A program made the translations under genes and the position numbers. DNA of 64,000 nucleotides from positions 38,626,217-38,690,216 of the forward strand of contig NC_133534.1 of NCBI RefSeq assembly GCF_048544455.1, in the 5' to 3' direction. Origin of the DNA: Silene latifolia. Taxonomy: Eukaryota; Streptophyta; Magnoliopsida; Caryophyllales; Caryophyllaceae. How positions within the stretch are numbered: the stretch's first letter is position 1; each line of letters opens with the position of its first letter. The notes under the pieces were generated by a model. It had not been told where the DNA came from and made no database searches. It worked only from the letters and a program-made list of their open reading frames with translations. This document shows positions 11,505-23,105 of the stretch, in pieces.

Positions 11505-12364
11505 GGGGAAGTGGTGATTGACCCCCATAACTTTGTGCAATTGTGAAATTAACCCCCATAACTTTCAATTAGAGTAATTTGGCCCCATAACTTACCTAAT
11601 AAGTGAAATTAAACCCCTTTATCAAAATCTCACGATAAATTCAATCTATCATATCAAAAGAGTAAAAATGGTTATATTTTTATGAAAAATACAAAATAAA
11701 AGTTTACAAAAAATAAATTAGAAAAAAGCATTAATTAGATAAAAAATTAAAAATACTTTACGATAATCAAACAATTATTATTTTTATATAAAGTACATAT
11801 TTTTTAACTTTTTTTTTACAATTTTTATAAAAAAATTTCAATTGCAAAAAATTTTGTTAGGTAGTTGTGTTAAAATCAAAAGTCAGAATAAAAGATTTTC
11901 ATGACAAGAAATATAAACAATATAAAAAAAGGGCAAACCAATATTCAAAATACTCTATTTTTCAACATTTCAAAAAAATTCACAAAAAATTGTTAATTGT
12001 TTTTCAAAAAATCATATCGAAATACATACGTATGTAAAAAAAACTGAAAAAGTATTTTGCAATTGAAATTTTTTTACAAAAATTGCAAAAACTTGAAAAA
12101 TCTGTGCTTTATATAAAAATAATAAATTGTTTGATTTTTGTAAAGTATTTTTAATTTTTTCTATCTAAATTATGCTATTTTTTTTTCGTATTTTCATAAA
12201 AACATAGCCATTTTTACCTTTTTAATATGATAAATTGAATTTATCGTTAGATTTTAATAAAGGGATTTAATTTCATGTAAGTTATGGGGTCAAATTACTC
12301 CAATTAAAAATGATAGGAGTTAATTTTATAATTGCACAAAGTTATGGGTTAATCACCACTTCCC
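11505..12364. mobile_element. Foldback-type inverted-repeat element (about 860 bp)
   Basis: The first and last about 350 bp are imperfect inverted repeats of one another: GGGGAAGTGGTGATT at 11505 pairs with AATCACCACTTCCC ending at 12364, and homology continues inward through the CCCATAACTTTGTGCAATT, AATTCAAT and AAAAATGG blocks. Each arm repeats a CCCATAACTT unit. No coding capacity. No clear target duplication was found, so the superfamily (Mutator-like MITE or foldback) is unresolved. Confidence 0.75.
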
Positions 12365-12423
12365 ATCAAAATGCTAAGCTGATTAAATCCTGATTCTCCT
12401 TTCCATTTCTTCTGCAAAGCTAG

Positions 12424-12448
12424 GTAAACCCTAAACCCTAAACCCTAA
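12424..12448 (+). promoter_or_regulatory. Telo-box cluster upstream of the PPR gene
   Basis: Three consecutive AAACCCT units end about 60 bp before the PPR start codon. Telo-boxes (AAACCCTAA) near plant transcription starts are known in genes for translation and organelle biogenesis. Too short to be an interstitial telomere. Confidence 0.6.
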
Positions 12449-12508
12449 TTCTCCTTGTACACTTCTGGTAATTCTCCTTTCCATTTCTTTCTACGATTTC
12501 TGATTATC

Positions 12509-13858
12509 ATGTCTTCACTTTTTTTTCGATTGCGAATTCAATTTCAATTTCAATTTCAATTGCATTTCAATTCTCGTCATTTCTGCAATTCTGCTAATGC
12601 TAAGCTTATTGCTATGGATGATTCTTGCAAGTTTATGGAGTATGTTAGAGAACAATGTCAATTAGGGTTTCATAATCTCCAATTTCCCCTAAATCTCTTC
12701 AACCAAATGATGTCTCTTCTGCGCCGACCTTCAATTATCGATTTTAATCGGTTATTAGCGGCAATGCTCAAACTCAAACGACTACAACCTCATTCTACTC
12801 TCATTTCTCTTTATTCGCATCTCGACTTATCCGGTATCCGACCCGATTTGTATTCAATAGGGATCCTCTCTAATTGTTACTGTCACTTAGGCCGTGTCGA
12901 TTTTGGGTATTCTCTCCTTGCTAAGTCCCTTAAGCTTGGGTATCCCTTTGAGTCTAATTTAGTTTTGTTCACCACTCTAATTAACGGCTTTGTTCAAAAT
13001 GACCGGCTTCCCGATGCTGTTAAGTTGTTGGATGTAGCTGTCGTTAAGCTTGGCATTCAACCAAATATAGTTACGTATGGTACCATGGTGAAAGGTCTTT
13101 GCAGGACCGGAGACAATGCGGGCGCTCTCCATTTGCTCCGCCAAATGAATTCTCACCCCCAATGTTGTAAGCCTAACCTTGTCATCTATTCTACCCTTAT
13201 CGACAGTCTTTGCAAACATAATTTGGTAACTGAGGCCCTCAACCTCTTCTCAATCATGAAAACCGAGGACATCAAACCGGATGTGTCAACATATAACTCG
13301 TTGATACGAGGTATGTTCAATCTAGGTCATAAGGGAGAGGCTAAGGATATGTTGGTTGAGATGATGGAGTGCAACGATGCACCCGATGTTACTACATATA
13401 ACATCCTGATTGACATGCATTGTAAGGAAGGGATGTTTGATGAAGCACAAGCCATTTTACAGATAATGATCAAACGAGGATTGATTCCTGATGTCGTTAC
13501 TTATAGTGCTTTACTGGATGGATATTGCTTGTTTGGCCAAATGGACAAGGCAATTAATCTCTTGGATTTGATGGTAAAAAGCCAATGTCAGCCTAATGTT
13601 GTGACTTTTTCGTCTTTGATCAATGGATATATTAAACATAAAAGCATCGATAAAGCCCTTGACATATTTCAGGAAATGTGTGACCATGGGATTGCCCCTG
13701 ACGTAGTGGTCTATAACATTCTCATAGATGGCTTGCGTGAGGCTGGCCATGTTCAACATGCAGAAAACCTTGTTTCTGATCTCTTATCCAGGGGTTTGGT
13801 ACCAAGTCGTCGAACATATAATATACCATCAAAGGCCATTGTAAAAAGAGTCTTATAA
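12509..13858 (+). CDS. P-class pentatricopeptide repeat (PPR) protein, probably mitochondrial
   Basis: Intronless frame of 449 residues from the first in-frame ATG (12509); the frame is open further upstream but without an ATG. The N-terminus (MSSLFFRLRIQFQFQFQ..) is basic, aromatic and free of acidic residues, like a mitochondrial presequence; part of it comes from a CAATTT microsatellite. From about residue 75 there are about ten tandem 35-residue PPR motifs of P type, with repeated TYNxLIDxxCK and xPDVVTYxxLL signatures, similar to Rf-like proteins. Such proteins bind organellar RNA and affect processing or translation. The last motif breaks off after TYN: reading shifts by a base near 13825 would give IKGHCKKSL, the expected continuation, so the annotated C-terminus may be frameshifted. 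It is shorter than typical Rf-like PPRs. Family call is strong, target unknown. Confidence 0.85.
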   Translation: MSSLFFRLRIQFQFQFQLHFNSRHFCNSANAKLIAMDDSCKFMEYVREQCQLGFHNLQFPLNLFNQMMSLLRRPSIIDFNRLLAAMLKLKRLQPHSTLISLYSHLDLSGIRPDLYSIGILSNCYCHLGRVDFGYSLLAKSLKLGYPFESNLVLFTTLINGFVQNDRLPDAVKLLDVAVVKLGIQPNIVTYGTMVKGLCRTGDNAGALHLLRQMNSHPQCCKPNLVIYSTLIDSLCKHNLVTEALNLFSIMKTEDIKPDVSTYNSLIRGMFNLGHKGEAKDMLVEMMECNDAPDVTTYNILIDMHCKEGMFDEAQAILQIMIKRGLIPDVVTYSALLDGYCLFGQMDKAINLLDLMVKSQCQPNVVTFSSLINGYIKHKSIDKALDIFQEMCDHGIAPDVVVYNILIDGLREAGHVQHAENLVSDLLSRGLVPSRRTYNIPSKAIVKRVL

Positions 13859-15993
13859 CTGCCCTTTAGGTACATTTCTGAAATATTGTGTTTTGGCTAT
13901 ATTTGTATTGTGCATCAGACTATCAGAGAGCTGTGGCACTTGGCATACATATAACCTGACCATTTCAACCTTGAATGCGAAGAATTGACCACATCACGCA
14001 TGCCTTTTGCGGTCCCAAGTTGGAATTCCTTCTTTTGTCTTAAACTAGTAATACGTCCCATTGATTTTCTTTGTTGGTCTTCTTGTAAATGTTGCTCATG
14101 TTGCCCTCTGTTAGATAATTTTGTTTTGTATTTGAAAGGGAGATGGACGAGATTGTTTTTCCTTCTTTACTGGTTTGCTCGTCGTCGTCCTGTTAACAAC
14201 TGTTTGTCATGATTTGAGACGTATTCTATCATTTTATTGATATCGTGTACTACTCGTGCAACTTTTCTTTAATGTTGCTATTTAGTTCAGTTGGGACTTG
14301 AGAGTCAGAGTAATGCTGCATTCCCAACTTTTGCACAAGGTTATGTTATTTTCTCTCTTGCAGTGGGCGGAGTTTAAATGTCTTACATTTGTACTCTTGG
14401 AGGGGTTATGAAGATTCGACCTTTCGGGGGTTTTCACCTGAAAAAGGGAACTGCTATAACCTCACTCTTCAGCCACTAAACAAAGACTACTGGCTATCTT
14501 ATTTTCTAAAGTTGCTAGGAGTTTTCTGTTGTGACCGACTAAAGCTTAATATTTTGCTAGGAATATTTTTGTTTAATACAGAGCAATGGTTTGAGTATTT
14601 GACAAAAAGACACATTTTTGTCTTTAGTTTCTCTACATTTGTTTTTCCAATAAAAGAAAGAAAAAAACTTGCAATATTTAAGACATAAAGTAGAAATCTC
14701 ACGAGTTAGGAGAATCAATCCTTCTCTTATGGTTGCAAGTCTTGTCGTTTACAAAAAAAAAAATTATAATCTTTCTTGCATCAGTGTTGATGTTAAGACT
14801 CTTGGCTATAATATGGGAGAAGTAATCAGTGAATAATGAACTCCTTGGTGGTACTTTCCAGCTTACGAAAAAAGTAGCTGGAAGTTTTTCTATCTGCACC
14901 TCAAAATGTAGCCTTTACTCTACCCACTTTATTCTGGAATTAATAATGCTGTGGTGTTGTGTTGTGTTGCTTATTTTCAGGTCTTTTATCCTTTACTACC
15001 ATAACATCATACCTATTAGCCCACCAGAAACGTCATTTGCGTATTTCAACACTTGACTCAGAATGTAGTGTCCGAGTTCTTTTTTGTTGGAAGGAATGCC
15101 ATGTAAATAGCTACTTGTACTGAAATTGAAGTTCCAATAAGTGACAGATGGCACAGATGCAGGAGGGCTGCGTCGCTGGTATTAGTGACGGTGACTTTTG
15201 TGCAGGGGAGCCAAGGATATTAGGGAGGTGACTTTTCTGCCGTGACCTTGTTACTTGTACTGAATGAACAGGTTCATTGAATTATGGTGTCAAGCTATTG
15301 GGCCATTACCGCGGGTCCTCAAAACCAGCTTCAATCTTTTAATGAACACGGAGAATTGGTGGATCATCAAAGGTGGCTGTCACATCTCATTATTGATTGT
15401 TCTTCATATCTATGATTCTATTCTAGTGAAGTGATATTCAACATTGCATCCAAGGTCAAGGTTGGTGAAATTTCCAAATGTTAGTTTATCTGTTTGAAAA
15501 AAAATCCCAGTGATTCCGTGTTTTGCACACTTGCAAGTCATAACAATCTTTTTTTGTGTCAGATTGGTAATTAATATTGGTTTTGAATTAGTTTTATGTG
15601 TGAATTTGTACATTCTCAATGGTGAATGTATTTTTGTGTCAGATGGGTAATTAATATTGGTTTGCCAGGTTTTGTCGGGATGGACAAAAATACTAGCTCT
15701 ACTACTGACTTTGGTTCCTGTAATCTGTATCTTAGCGAGAAAGTAATTGTTGTGTAACAAAGACATCTCTGATCTCTCTCGTTATCGATTTAAGACATAA
15801 TTCCTTATTTCTTGTGTGTATATGAAACAGATATAGCACCTCTGATTCTAAGCGAATCCTTCACACATGACTCCATCAAGTGAAGTATTTCGTCATTGTA
15901 TTTTAGTGGGTTCTGGACTTCTGGCGGTGTTTGTTTGTGCATACGTGTGCTCGATATGGTCGAGTGTGCTGCTGCTACCCTTTCCTTACCTAG
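13859..15993. other. Intergenic or untranslated stretch between PPR gene and kinase remnant
   Basis: No convincing coding exon was found. The sequence is T-rich, transcript-like in composition, and may hold the PPR 3' UTR and the 5' UTR of the ancestral kinase. A direct repeat of about 33 bp (TTTTGTGTCAGATNGGTAAT..) occurs at about 15550 and 15633, 83 bp apart. Confidence 0.5.
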
Positions 15994-16573
15994 ATGTGGA
16001 CGAGTATGATAGATGCTGAACTGAGCAATGATTTTTCCAGTAACACTTGTAAGGCTGGTGGTATATCAAGATCAAGGGAGAAGGGTGAGTTTTCTCAAAG
16101 CTCAAAGAGTAGCATTGGGGAGTATAGGCTGTATAGCACAAGCACAAGTGAAGAAAGCAGTGGGTCTAGCCGTTGTTGTAACAGGCCACACATGTCGAAA
16201 GACGAGATGAGAGACGGCTCAATTCATTCAAAAGCAGCATGGATTTTTGAGTTTGTGGCATTTTAAGCTGCTAAAGAGGCTTGGCTCTGGTGATATCGGA
16301 ACTGTTTATCTCGCAGAGCTAGTGGGCACACACTGCCTGTTTGCTTTGAAAGTCACGGATAATGAACTTTTGGCAAGAAGGGATAAATTGGTACGGGCAC
16401 AAACTGAAATTGAGACCCTACAAATGTTGGACTACCCTTTTCTTCCTACGCTTTATGCTCATTTTACCACCGATAAGCTGTCATGCTTGGTAATGAAGTA
16501 TTGTCCTGGTGGGGATTTACATGTTATCCAACAAAAACAGTCAAGCTGATGTTTCTCGGAGCAGGCTGCAAGG
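15994..16573 (+). pseudogene. AGCVIII (D6PK-like) protein kinase, truncated pseudogene
   Basis: The first part has the serine-rich linker of D6PK-type kinases (KGEFSQSSKSSIGEY, STSTSEES, NRPHMSKDE). The second is the kinase N-lobe: [20 protein letters not shown] (glycine loop), FALKV (ATP lysine), [21 protein letters not shown] and FSEQAAR. The linker and lobe are in different frames (shift near 16240), a TGA interrupts the lobe at 16548-16550, and the match ends at a possible splice donor (AAG|GTATAT, 16573/16574). No catalytic loop, activation segment or C-lobe is found in the next 2.5 kb, where two hAT MITEs lie. Intact relatives are plasma-membrane kinases that phosphorylate PIN auxin carriers; this copy cannot be active. 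Confidence 0.8.
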
Positions 16574-16642
16574 TATATTTTCTTATTTTTTTCTTTTCGC
16601 TTATAATAAGCTACTCCGTATTTGTTTCTTTTGGGTTATAAT

Positions 16643-17216
16643 CAGGGGCGGATCTGGTATTGAGAAGTAGGTTGGGCTAGGTTGATATCCGTGATGATTA
16701 GACATGTGAAACGCACAACCCGTATAATTGGAGTTGCACAAATATGACATAGTTGCGACTTGCGAGTGATGACACAACCATTTTTTCTTGGGATAACTAC
16801 AATATAAATATTATCTTATTAAAATATATGATTAAATATTACAAAATATATGATTGTTTATAAAAGAGGTGGATGTTTCAAGGTTGTTTAAATTAATTTT
16901 AACAAGGATCGAGTTATTATGTACTCCGTGTTAACGATTTACCATTAACATTATTAAGATGTATGATAAAATGTTGAAAAACTTGTTGGAATATTAATTA
17001 CTTTAGTGATCCCTCAAAAAAGAAAAAATCAAAAATGATAGCCAAGGGGTTTGAACCCCCATCATCTCTAGGGACAATGAAACAATTTTTTCACGGTGCT
17101 TCTCTTACCAACTGAGCTACACTACAACATTGCACATTCAGTGATGTGATTTATTTTTATTCTTTGAAACAGGTTGGGCTGAAACCCATATAGCCTCTCA
17201 TCTAGATCCGCCCCTG
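16643..17216. mobile_element. hAT-type MITE (574 bp) with tRNA-like promoter boxes
   Basis: Ends CAGGGGCGGATCTGG and CTAGATCCGCCCCTG form inverted repeats and are flanked by the 8-bp target duplication GTTATAAT (16635-16642, 17217-17224), the hallmark of hAT elements. No transposase. The interior holds a tRNA-like segment on the minus strand at about 17041-17125. Confidence 0.9.
17041..17125 (-). other. tRNA-like sequence with A and B boxes inside the hAT MITE
   Basis: On the minus strand TAGCTCAGTTGG (17108-17119) fits the pol III A box and GGTTCAAACCC (17047-17057) fits the B box, about 50 bp apart as in a tRNA. The acceptor ends do not pair convincingly, so this is a degenerate tRNA relic rather than a functional gene. 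Confidence 0.55.
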
Positions 17217-17395
17217 GTTATAATTCGTGACAATAGCATGGGTTTCTTGCTTTCAGTGTAATGTTCATATCAAATGCAGTCGTTTTCTAGAATCGTTCCA
17301 GTTTCCTGTTATAGACTTGGAGCTAGTTATAAGTTGCTAATTGCTTCATATTTTTCCTACATGCGATCAAGTGTCTGATAAGAATGACTAACATG

Positions 17396-17951
17396 CAGGG
17401 GCGGGCGCAGGAATTTTGTGTAAGGGGGGCACCGAAATTTTTTTTAGTACATTATTTTTATCGTAAAAACATTTTAATACTTTGAAATTTTTTTCTCCTA
17501 ATGTCGTAGAAATTAAACAAAAAATGGCGAATTAGTTGGTTCGATTATGTTTTATGTTGTTTTTCTTTCTCTAAAATGCTATAGATTTCATTAAATTTAC
17601 ATTGACGATAATATCGCTTATTACTGGATATATTATATTCTACTCCCTAAATAAACAATAAACAAGAAGCACATGTGGTTCAATGGTTATGTAGTTGGTA
17701 TATTATCTAGAGGTCTAGAGTTCAAATCCTCATAGTAATAGTTTTTGGCTTGATTAATAATATAGCTAACAAAAAAAACAGTTAACTAAACTATACAGCA
17801 ACAAGAATCGAACCTGGTACGTAATAGATGCACATAGACTCCCTCTACCAACTACTCTACTAAAGCCTAATGCATACTTAAGTTACAAAACTTTATTTCT
17901 AGGATTTCATGGTGGGCACTTGCCCACTCGGGCCCCCTAGATCCGCCCTTG
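17396..17951. mobile_element. hAT-type MITE (556 bp), second member, with two tRNA-like segments
   Basis: Ends CAGGGGCGGGCGCAGG and CTAGATCCGCCCTTG are flanked by an exact 8-bp duplication, CTAACATG (17388-17395, 17952-17959). Related to the previous MITE by its termini, but the interior differs. A plus-strand tRNA-like segment (about 17670-17735, B box AGTTCAAATCC) and a minus-strand one (about 17797-17873, B box GGTTCGATTC, A-box-like TAGAGTAGTTGG) face each other. Confidence 0.9.
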
Positions 17952-19185
17952 CTAACATGTCACATTATATGTTTTCCATGTATGCTTTAATAGTTTGGAC
18001 TTGATGTCTTTGTGGATGTTCCCGTACATTTTCCATGAAGAGTTCTAGTGAAATGTATTTTCGTCTTTTTAAATTGAAAATTCACCCGAGAACAGAAATG
18101 TAGTGAATGTCCATAAAAGAAAATTTGTGATGAAAAATAGCATAGCTAATTGCAAATGTTTATTGGGCTTTGGGAATAACAGAGACTATGTTTTCGTACT
18201 TAAGAAAGCTATGCGCCATTTATGTAACTTCAGTCATTATTTCATTCCACCTTAGTTTTGGGATGTTTTGGGTCGGTGGTTTGTCAATTAGGTCGTTTTC
18301 GGGGGATGTCAATCAGGGTTTGGTTTTTGTTTCAGATGAATGCTTTTGGGTTCTTTTGTGGCTGCGTCATTAAGGATCGGATCAACTTGGAGGGGGTCTA
18401 CTATGGATTCCTTTTTTTTTTTTCCGAAAGTTTTGGATCAGCTTCACCATGTCTAGTGTCATCTTTACTTTGATCTTTGATACGTTTTGTTTTCCTCGAT
18501 AAACTTATGATAGGTACTAAGAGCATCTGCAAAGGTGAGGTGCCTCATATTTTATCTTTCCTTTTCTCATTCGTCCACCTTATTTTCCACTAACTTTTTC
18601 ATCTACCCTCCCCATTTCATAACTACATCTTTGCAATAATGAGGTTTCCCAACAACATAAATTTACATATAAAATATGGAAACCTACCCAAAAGGCACAC
18701 CAATTTGCCTTGCTTTTTCTTTTGAAACCTTCTCTAAAAGTGGAGGAGCCCCAACATTTGGGAAGCTTTGTGCAACAATGAGGAGGCCCATTTGAAGAGA
18801 GAGAATGCAAATGGGGACCCTTCACTTCCCCGCCCCGAAATATGACTTGTTAGATATTCAGAGAAACAGCGCTGTCATGTCGATTTTCACTGATTCTGGG
18901 CCAGAAGCATACACATTTGTAGGTGGGCCGGCTTAAAGTTTAGAAAAATCCTGTGAAAAGGCTGTACAAATAGTTGTTCATGATATAATTGAACCCCAAT
19001 TCTTATTTCAGACCAAGGGTATCCGTCTTATTAATAAGACGGATACCATATTTTCTCACAAAATACCCATTTAGGGTGAGTGGAGAAGCACATGGAGGGT
19101 CCCACCTTTGTCCCCTCTACCCATTTCCTCTCACACAACTACCCGTCTTAAAATCCAACCCGTTTTAAGCAAGACTTACTCATAA
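17952..19185. other. Non-coding stretch between MITEs and the next gene
   Basis: No exon is supported. About 18515-18850 starts GAGCATCTGCAAAGGTGAGG and may be a decayed MITE, without clear ends. A 30-bp perfect palindrome lies at 19018-19047. About 18985-19175 (ATCCGTCTTA..CCCGTCTTAAAATCC) looks like a dispersed repeat. Confidence 0.45.
19018..19047. repeat. Perfect 30-bp palindrome
   Basis: The half-site GGTATCCGTCTTATT is followed directly by its exact reverse complement. It probably belongs to a short dispersed repeat, since related AGACGG / CCGTCTTA sequences recur at about 19140 and 21045-21125. Confidence 0.9.
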
Positions 19186-19721
19186 TTGAAAGGTTTAGTG
19201 TTTGGGTTGAGGATATATCAATTTCTAGAAGGCGTGAATTTGAGCGATGTGTTGGTCTTTATATATAAGTTAAAGCGTCAGGAGTTGCGCTGTCTTAGCA
19301 AGGGACTTGTAGTGCCTCCACTAATTGAGAAGCTAGGTAGGGGGGCACCTATTGGTAGTGAACCGGTGATTGTGGATTACACAACTATACTACAGTTGGT
19401 TCTGAACAAATGTGACCTTGAAATCTCTAATCTTGAAACTGTGTGCCACGATCAGTTTAAATACACTGCTTGGATTACAATCGGTTATGCTAAAGGCATC
19501 TGTGGGTATAAAACATTTTATAGTATTTGTTGTCATCATATTAAAGATGCAAAAAATAGTCTGGCGGTTATTGAGTTCCTTATACCCTTGTATAATTTGG
19601 AAATCATTGATGCAAATTATAATCCGCGCCTTACTGCATATGTGGCAATCTTGTGCGCTCTTGAAATGGAAAGTTACATAGCTTCAGAAGAGCGCTTTTT
19701 GGGAATGGAAGTCCTAACTAA

Positions 19722-20075
19722 GGCCCTGTTTGGTAAACAGCATATTAGGTGAAATTAGTAGATTCCGGCTTAAATAGTAGTTTGACCAATTAATCTACTA
19801 ATTTTACATGTTTGGTTAATAGCATATTCAGATAGCATATTGGTAGGAATCTCTTTTTTTGAATATCTTTGCTAATAGCAACATATTGTAATAGCATATT
19901 GAGTTTATACATGGAAATGGTAGATTTGTCCTATAATCTGCTAATTACCAAACACGCTTTCTTAATTCTGCTAATTTCATATGATGGTCAAACCTGCTAC
20001 TAAAATCTACCAACCGTATTCTGCTAACGCTATCTGCTATCATTAATCTGCTTCTGCTGTTTGCCAAACAGGGCC
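19722..20075. mobile_element. Harbinger/Tourist-type MITE (354 bp) in an exon
   Basis: Ends GGCCCTGTTTGGTAAACAG and CTGTTTGCCAAACAGGGCC are inverted repeats flanked by TAA (19719-19721, 20076-20078). The interior repeats AGCATATT and CTGCTA units. No coding capacity. Its termini (GG..CTGTTTGG) resemble those of the MITE at 9435, so the two may use the same transposase group. Confidence 0.9.
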
Positions 20076-20149
20076 TAAAGCTTCGAAGCTGCTGCCGCTT
20101 GATATAACTTCCAAATCAAAAGATGACGGACTTATGATTCCTACTATGA

Positions 20150-23105
20150 CTAGTTTTTGTACCCGTGCACTGCACGGGTGGCGATGTAGAGTGTTAATCG
20201 AAGTAGATCTTATGTATACATCTTTTTGAGTGGAGGCGTAAGATTAATTCATTAGTAGATTTTAGATAAACTTTTAAAAAGTTATTTTGTTAATGCATAC
20301 TCATATTAGTATAGTTAAATCTCGCAATATATTTATAGTAGTGCTCGAGACCCACCACCAGATGCACCACCGCACCCAACTCCTCCTTTCTACTGGACCA
20401 CAACCTTCCACTCAACTTATATCACAACCTTCCACTCAACTTATATCTCAGCATCCCCCCTACCAACCAACCAACCAATTCATATCTCATTAGTCATCAC
20501 CTCCTCTATTGAACATCCCCTACCCCCTCTTGTTTCCACCATCTCGTACGCCCCCTCAAACCGTCCCTCCGACATAACTACCATCCCCTAACCCTTACCT
20601 ATGTGTGACTCCTAACCCTGACCATACCTGTATTAAACCCCACCCCATTTTACCCACTTATTGCAACCCCTCCTTTATCACAACCTCTAATCCCACCATG
20701 GACACATCCCCTTCATATCTTTATTCAAGTCGTCAAATACCAATAGTTTTATTTCTTTTCTTTTGTTTATTATTTTGACACTTGTTTCACAACATTGTTC
20801 ATCATTTTGTCTTGCAACCAAAAAATTCTACTTACTCCGTTCCATTGAATAGTTTACGTTTTCTATTTGAAGTTGCACCTGTTCTATTTGATTGTTTACG
20901 TTTCCTTAAATGAATTTCTTTGATCAATTAAACGACCCACATACCTTTGTCTACTTTTTTACCTTTTGGTGTGGATGACAAAAGGTGTGAGGCTCCTATG
21001 AGGGTAGTTTTGTAAGTACTAAGTACACCAATTCTCATTTAAGACGGCATTATTTGTCTTAAACTTAAGATGGGTCAAGTTTCATACCACTTATTACTTT
21101 TCCCGAATAGTGTCGTCTTAAGGTAGAATTACTATTGTAGGTATGCATATGAAAAGTAGAGACACCCACTTTCTTAATATTTGTGATATTTATGCAAAAA
21201 TAAACGTAAATAATTCAATAAAAACGGAGGATGTATAACCTTTCCCACTATCATGTTTTCCACCATTTACTTTTTTTTTTGATTTTTTTTCCACCATTTA
21301 CTTATCCTTTAATTTTCATGTCAAACGAAGTTTAACTACAAAATATACACAAGTATTCCCACCATTTCTGAAATACCTTTTGTATTCAATATCATATAAG
21401 ATTTTAAAAGCCCTATTCAAAATTTTGCTTCTTGTATATTTGTAGATATAAACAGCCTTAATGGTCTTGTCCTAAAAAGATTTCAAATGACCTAATCCAT
21501 AAAACCCTTAAAATAGCAACCTAAAATTTACATGAATAGAGCCACTCTAAAACAATTCATCAACAATGAAAAATACAATTAACATGAGTAGATATCATCC
21601 CACCCTCACTTGACCAAGTCTCGTAGGAGACGATCTCATACTAAGTTTATTACGAAACCATCAATAGTAGTAAAAATGGTAATATAGGAGTTAAAAAACC
21701 AAGTACGAAGCGTAAATAAAGGTAAAATAGGTACGCTTATTATGAAAATAGCCAGATAGGTATGTAAAAAAGTGTCATTTCTGCTTACCATCAACAATAA
21801 AAAGGTCACAAAAAACAAACGAAATGGTAGGGAAAAGTTGTCTCTCATTAATAACTTAATAAGAGATCGTTTCTTCTAAGTTTTTGTGCACTGGTATTTT
21901 GACCTTGAAATTATTCTCTCACTACTCGGTGTCAGACTATTATTTATTTTTATAATTTGAAACTTAAAAATCTATCAAAATACTGAACTATTATGAAATA
22001 AATATTTGGTACTATATATGGGGTTCATCTCATCATGATTTTATTATGAGACTATTTCATTCGATATATTGTGACTTTCGTGTTGCTGTTTATTAATCCG
22101 TAGTATATATATTTTATAACTATATAAATAATGACGTAAGTATTCACCTTATTATTGTAGTATTGTGGAGTATGTAGACCATTTTTATTATGTACTTCAT
22201 CTATTTTCATATGATGTACCCATTTTATTAAAATACCACACTCATATTCAACAAATGGATACATCATATGATATTGATAAAGTACCATTTTAAATATTGA
22301 TATAATTTTACACCACCTTAATATGTACACAAGAAAGTCATTATTCTCACATCGTTTCTTTAAATAAATGAGAATTGAAAGAAATCAGTTTTCTCTAATT
22401 CAACGTATATAAAATGTTACTGTTACCTTTGTTTCTCTACTCATAAAGATTTGTTCATATTCAACTTATATGGAAACGTTTTTTTTATACTTAGTTCAGG
22501 AAAAAAATGTGTAAAATTTTCTTTGAATATTTGAATATCTTTCAACTAATTAGTAAACTAAATTACCCAAAAATCAAAAAATTGAGAATTGATGTAAAAC
22601 AATTTTCTACAGTATGATGTAATCTTGAAATGGAAAGTCATAACGTAATATTGATCATATTGGAAACGTACGGATTAATTGGTTATCATAATCAATCAAT
22701 AGCCTTTAATATTCTTAACTTAAATAAAGGATGTTAATTAAGGACTTGATTAGTTATTTTGTATAATTGGATAGTAATAATATATTTGTATAAAATTATA
22801 AGATTCTGCGTAGTCAAATATATCCCGGATATCAAGGAGTATAAAATGATAATATCCCGAATTGTATTTGCTACTCTGATTAGAATATTAAATGCACATT
22901 TGAAATTATTGTTACTGTGATTTCCTAACATGTATTAGGAAAGCTATTTAATAGTGTTAGGAATTTGTACGTGATTGCCTATATCAATATTTTTATTTTA
23001 TTTTTATAGTTTTAGGATTTCAGCAAATGACACGTGGCGTAGGAGTAGGCGTTGACACGTGGCGATCAAATAGGATGCTGGTTACAGCTTTAATATAATA
23101 TATGA
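20150..23105 (-). mobile_element. Non-autonomous Helitron (2956 bp), minus strand
   Basis: Read on the minus strand it starts TCATATATTATATTAAAG (at 23105) and ends with a GC-rich hairpin, CCCGTGCA-C-TGCACGGG, then TACAAAAA and CTAG (20153-20150). It sits between host A and T, as Helitrons do. CACGTGGC/GCCACGTG boxes follow the 5' end. There is no Rep or helicase coding sequence, so it depends on another element. A Stowaway-like MITE (20833-21235) and another MITE-like inverted repeat (about 21610-21885) lie inside. It interrupts an exon of the host gene. Confidence 0.85.
20833..21235. mobile_element. Stowaway-like MITE inside the Helitron
   Basis: TACTCCGTTCCATTGAATAG on the left pairs imperfectly with the right end, whose reverse complement reads CCTCCGTTTTTATTGAATTA; both ends are next to TA. 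This is the Tc1/mariner Stowaway pattern. The arms are diverged, so it is an old copy. Confidence 0.6.

Noticed and set aside
12424-12448. Interstitial telomere repeat
   Set aside because: Only three units directly upstream of a gene; a telo-box is more likely.
13985-15056. Several short frames of 66-99 codons after the PPR gene
   Set aside because: No domain, no conserved start context and overlapping frames on both strands; they look like chance frames in non-coding DNA.
17041-17125. Functional tRNA gene or SINE
   Set aside because: Boxes fit, but the acceptor stem does not pair well and the surrounding element has hAT ends and an 8-bp duplication.
18500-18850. A MITE starting GAGCATCTGCAAAGGTGAGG
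   Set aside because: No matching opposite end or target duplication was found.
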